From: Desulfobulbaceae bacterium UBA5123 | GTDB lineage: Bacteria; Desulfobacterota; Desulfobulbia; Desulfobulbales; UBA5123 | Reading direction: 5' to 3' | NCBI GenBank assembly: GCA_002415465.1 | Contig: DHYT01000125.1 | Span: forward strand, 9,567 to 15,784 | DNA: 6,218 nt | In this document: piece after piece, positions 5,838-6,218 of the stretch | Position numbering within the stretch: position 1 is the first letter of the stretch | Layout of the letters: each line of letters starts with the position of its first letter | Program-made: the position numbers and the translations under genes | The notes under the pieces: generated by a model | The model's input: the letters and a program-made list of their open reading frames with translations, nothing else | Told to the model about the DNA's origin: nothing | Databases searched by the model: none

Positions 5838-6107
5838 ATGAGAAAACTCATTGCTGCTAGTTGTTTATTATTTTTTCTGTCTGGCTGCGTTGCTGGCCAA
5901 ACTGTTTCTGTTTGGGAAAAGCCAGGGGCAACACCAGAGCAAGAACAAAAAGATTATGCAGAGTGCATGTTTGAGGCGAACAAGCATTCCCAAGAGGGAT
6001 TATTAAGCGAAGATGCCAAACAAGAAAGAATAAAAAAATTAAGAGATCTTTGCCTTGAAGCCAAAGGGTACAAACTCATTTCTCGTGAGTTTCAACCCAA
6101 CAAGTAA
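5838..6107 (+). CDS. Small secreted lipoprotein of a cassette-associated type
   Basis: The 89-residue product begins with a clear lipoprotein signal: basic MRK, hydrophobic LIAASCLLFFL and lipobox LSGC with the acylated Cys at residue 17. The mature part is short and polar: WEKPGATPEQEQKDYAEC, a charged middle, then LRDLCLEAKGYKLI. Cys43 and Cys72 could form a disulfide in the periplasm. The motif 'W-x-KPGAT-x-x-x-x-x-D-x-x-x-C' ending in 'C-x-x-AKGY' is familiar from small periplasmic hypothetical proteins, including cassette-encoded ones; no function is known to me. Residue 18 is Val and 19 Ala, with no Asp after the Cys, so outer-membrane sorting would be expected under the E. coli rule. 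AAGGG at about 5826-5830, inside the preceding gene, serves as ribosome site. Confidence 0.82.
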   Translation: MRKLIAASCLLFFLSGCVAGQTVSVWEKPGATPEQEQKDYAECMFEANKHSQEGLLSEDAKQERIKKLRDLCLEAKGYKLISREFQPNK

Positions 6108-6113
6108 AAAGGT

Positions 6114-6181
6114 TTCTAACAAAATGCTTCAGGGGAAAATCTGGCCTGCGGCCAGTTTTCCGCTGAGCTCGGTCGTTGAGT
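6114..6181 (+). other. attC recombination site of cassette 2
   Basis: R'' core TTCTAAC (6114-6120) and R' core GTTGAGT (6175-6181) flank a strong imperfect hairpin. CTGGCC (6141-6146) pairs with GGCCAG (6150-6155) around a TGC loop, T6140 is extrahelical, GGAAAA (6134-6139) pairs with TTTTCC (6156-6161), then a G6133/G6162 mismatch, TCAG (6129-6132) with CTGA (6163-6166), extrahelical T6128 and GC (6126-6127) with GC (6167-6168). At 68 bases it is within the usual attC size range and is short compared with the 92-base site of cassette 1. Confidence 0.85.
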
Positions 6182-6218
6182 CTGTAGGAAAAGTATAAAT
6201 AGCTGTAAAAATTCAGTA
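6176..6218 (+). mobile_element. Start of a third cassette, cut by window end
   Basis: The R' core GTTGAGT at 6175-6181 implies that another cassette begins at T6176. Only 43 bases are visible. They are AT-rich and contain a -10-like TATAAAT at 6194-6200, but no start codon. If it is a cassette, its own attC should begin with an R'' core close to ACTCAAC. Confidence 0.55.

Larger units (their letters stand above)
5414..6175 (+). mobile_element. Integron gene cassette 2 (two small genes)
   Basis: The left end TTAGAA (after G5413) is exactly complementary to the R'' core TTCTAAC at 6114-6120, and the right end is the G of GTTGAGT at 6175. The 762-base cassette is AT-rich and packed with two genes separated by 3 bases, leaving only 19 bases before the first start and 6 bases between the last stop and the attC. 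Two-gene cassettes are less common than single-gene ones. Confidence 0.82.

Overview
The window joins two regions of different character. Bases 1-3681 are GC-rich housekeeping DNA carrying the 3' part of a Tol-Pal cell-envelope operon on the + strand: the C-terminal part of tolR, a TolA/TonB-like energy transducer, tolB, and cpoB (ybgF). This marks a Gram-negative bacterium. The gene order, the GC-rich codons and the long CpoB would fit a deltaproteobacterial (Desulfobacterota-like) host, but that placement is an impression and not a demonstrated result. The pal lipoprotein gene, usually found between tolB and cpoB, is absent: only 33 bases separate the two.

Bases 3682-4249 contain no convincing protein gene. 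They hold a 14-base inverted repeat just after cpoB, a possible short transcription unit (promoter-like pair at 3840-3868, 27-codon frame at 3880-3963, terminator-like hairpin at 3962-3986), and an AT-rich stretch from about 4040 with promoter-like boxes and short GCGGAAT repeats. This stretch ends at a recombination-site-like sequence at 4199.

From 4200 onward the DNA is AT-rich and organised as integron gene cassettes. The boundaries can be read from paired core sites. GTTCGGT at 4199-4205 is the exact reverse complement of ACCGAAC at 5328-5334, and GTTAGAA at 5413-5419 is the exact reverse complement of TTCTAAC at 6114-6120, as expected for the two ends of excisable cassettes. Two attC sites (5328-5419 and 6114-6181) fold into imperfect hairpins with extrahelical bases. 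No integrase gene is visible, so within the window this is a CALIN-like array (cassettes without integrase) or the edge of an integron whose integrase has been lost or lies elsewhere.

Cassette 1 carries one gene, a 349-residue protein with an N-terminal coiled coil and a C-terminal CHAT (caspase-like) protease domain whose His/Cys pair is intact. This is the most interesting gene here and a candidate single-gene conflict or anti-phage effector. Cassette 2 carries two closely spaced genes, a zinc-ribbon-like small protein ending in a GHGSAK motif and a small secreted lipoprotein. A third cassette begins at 6176 and is cut by the window edge.
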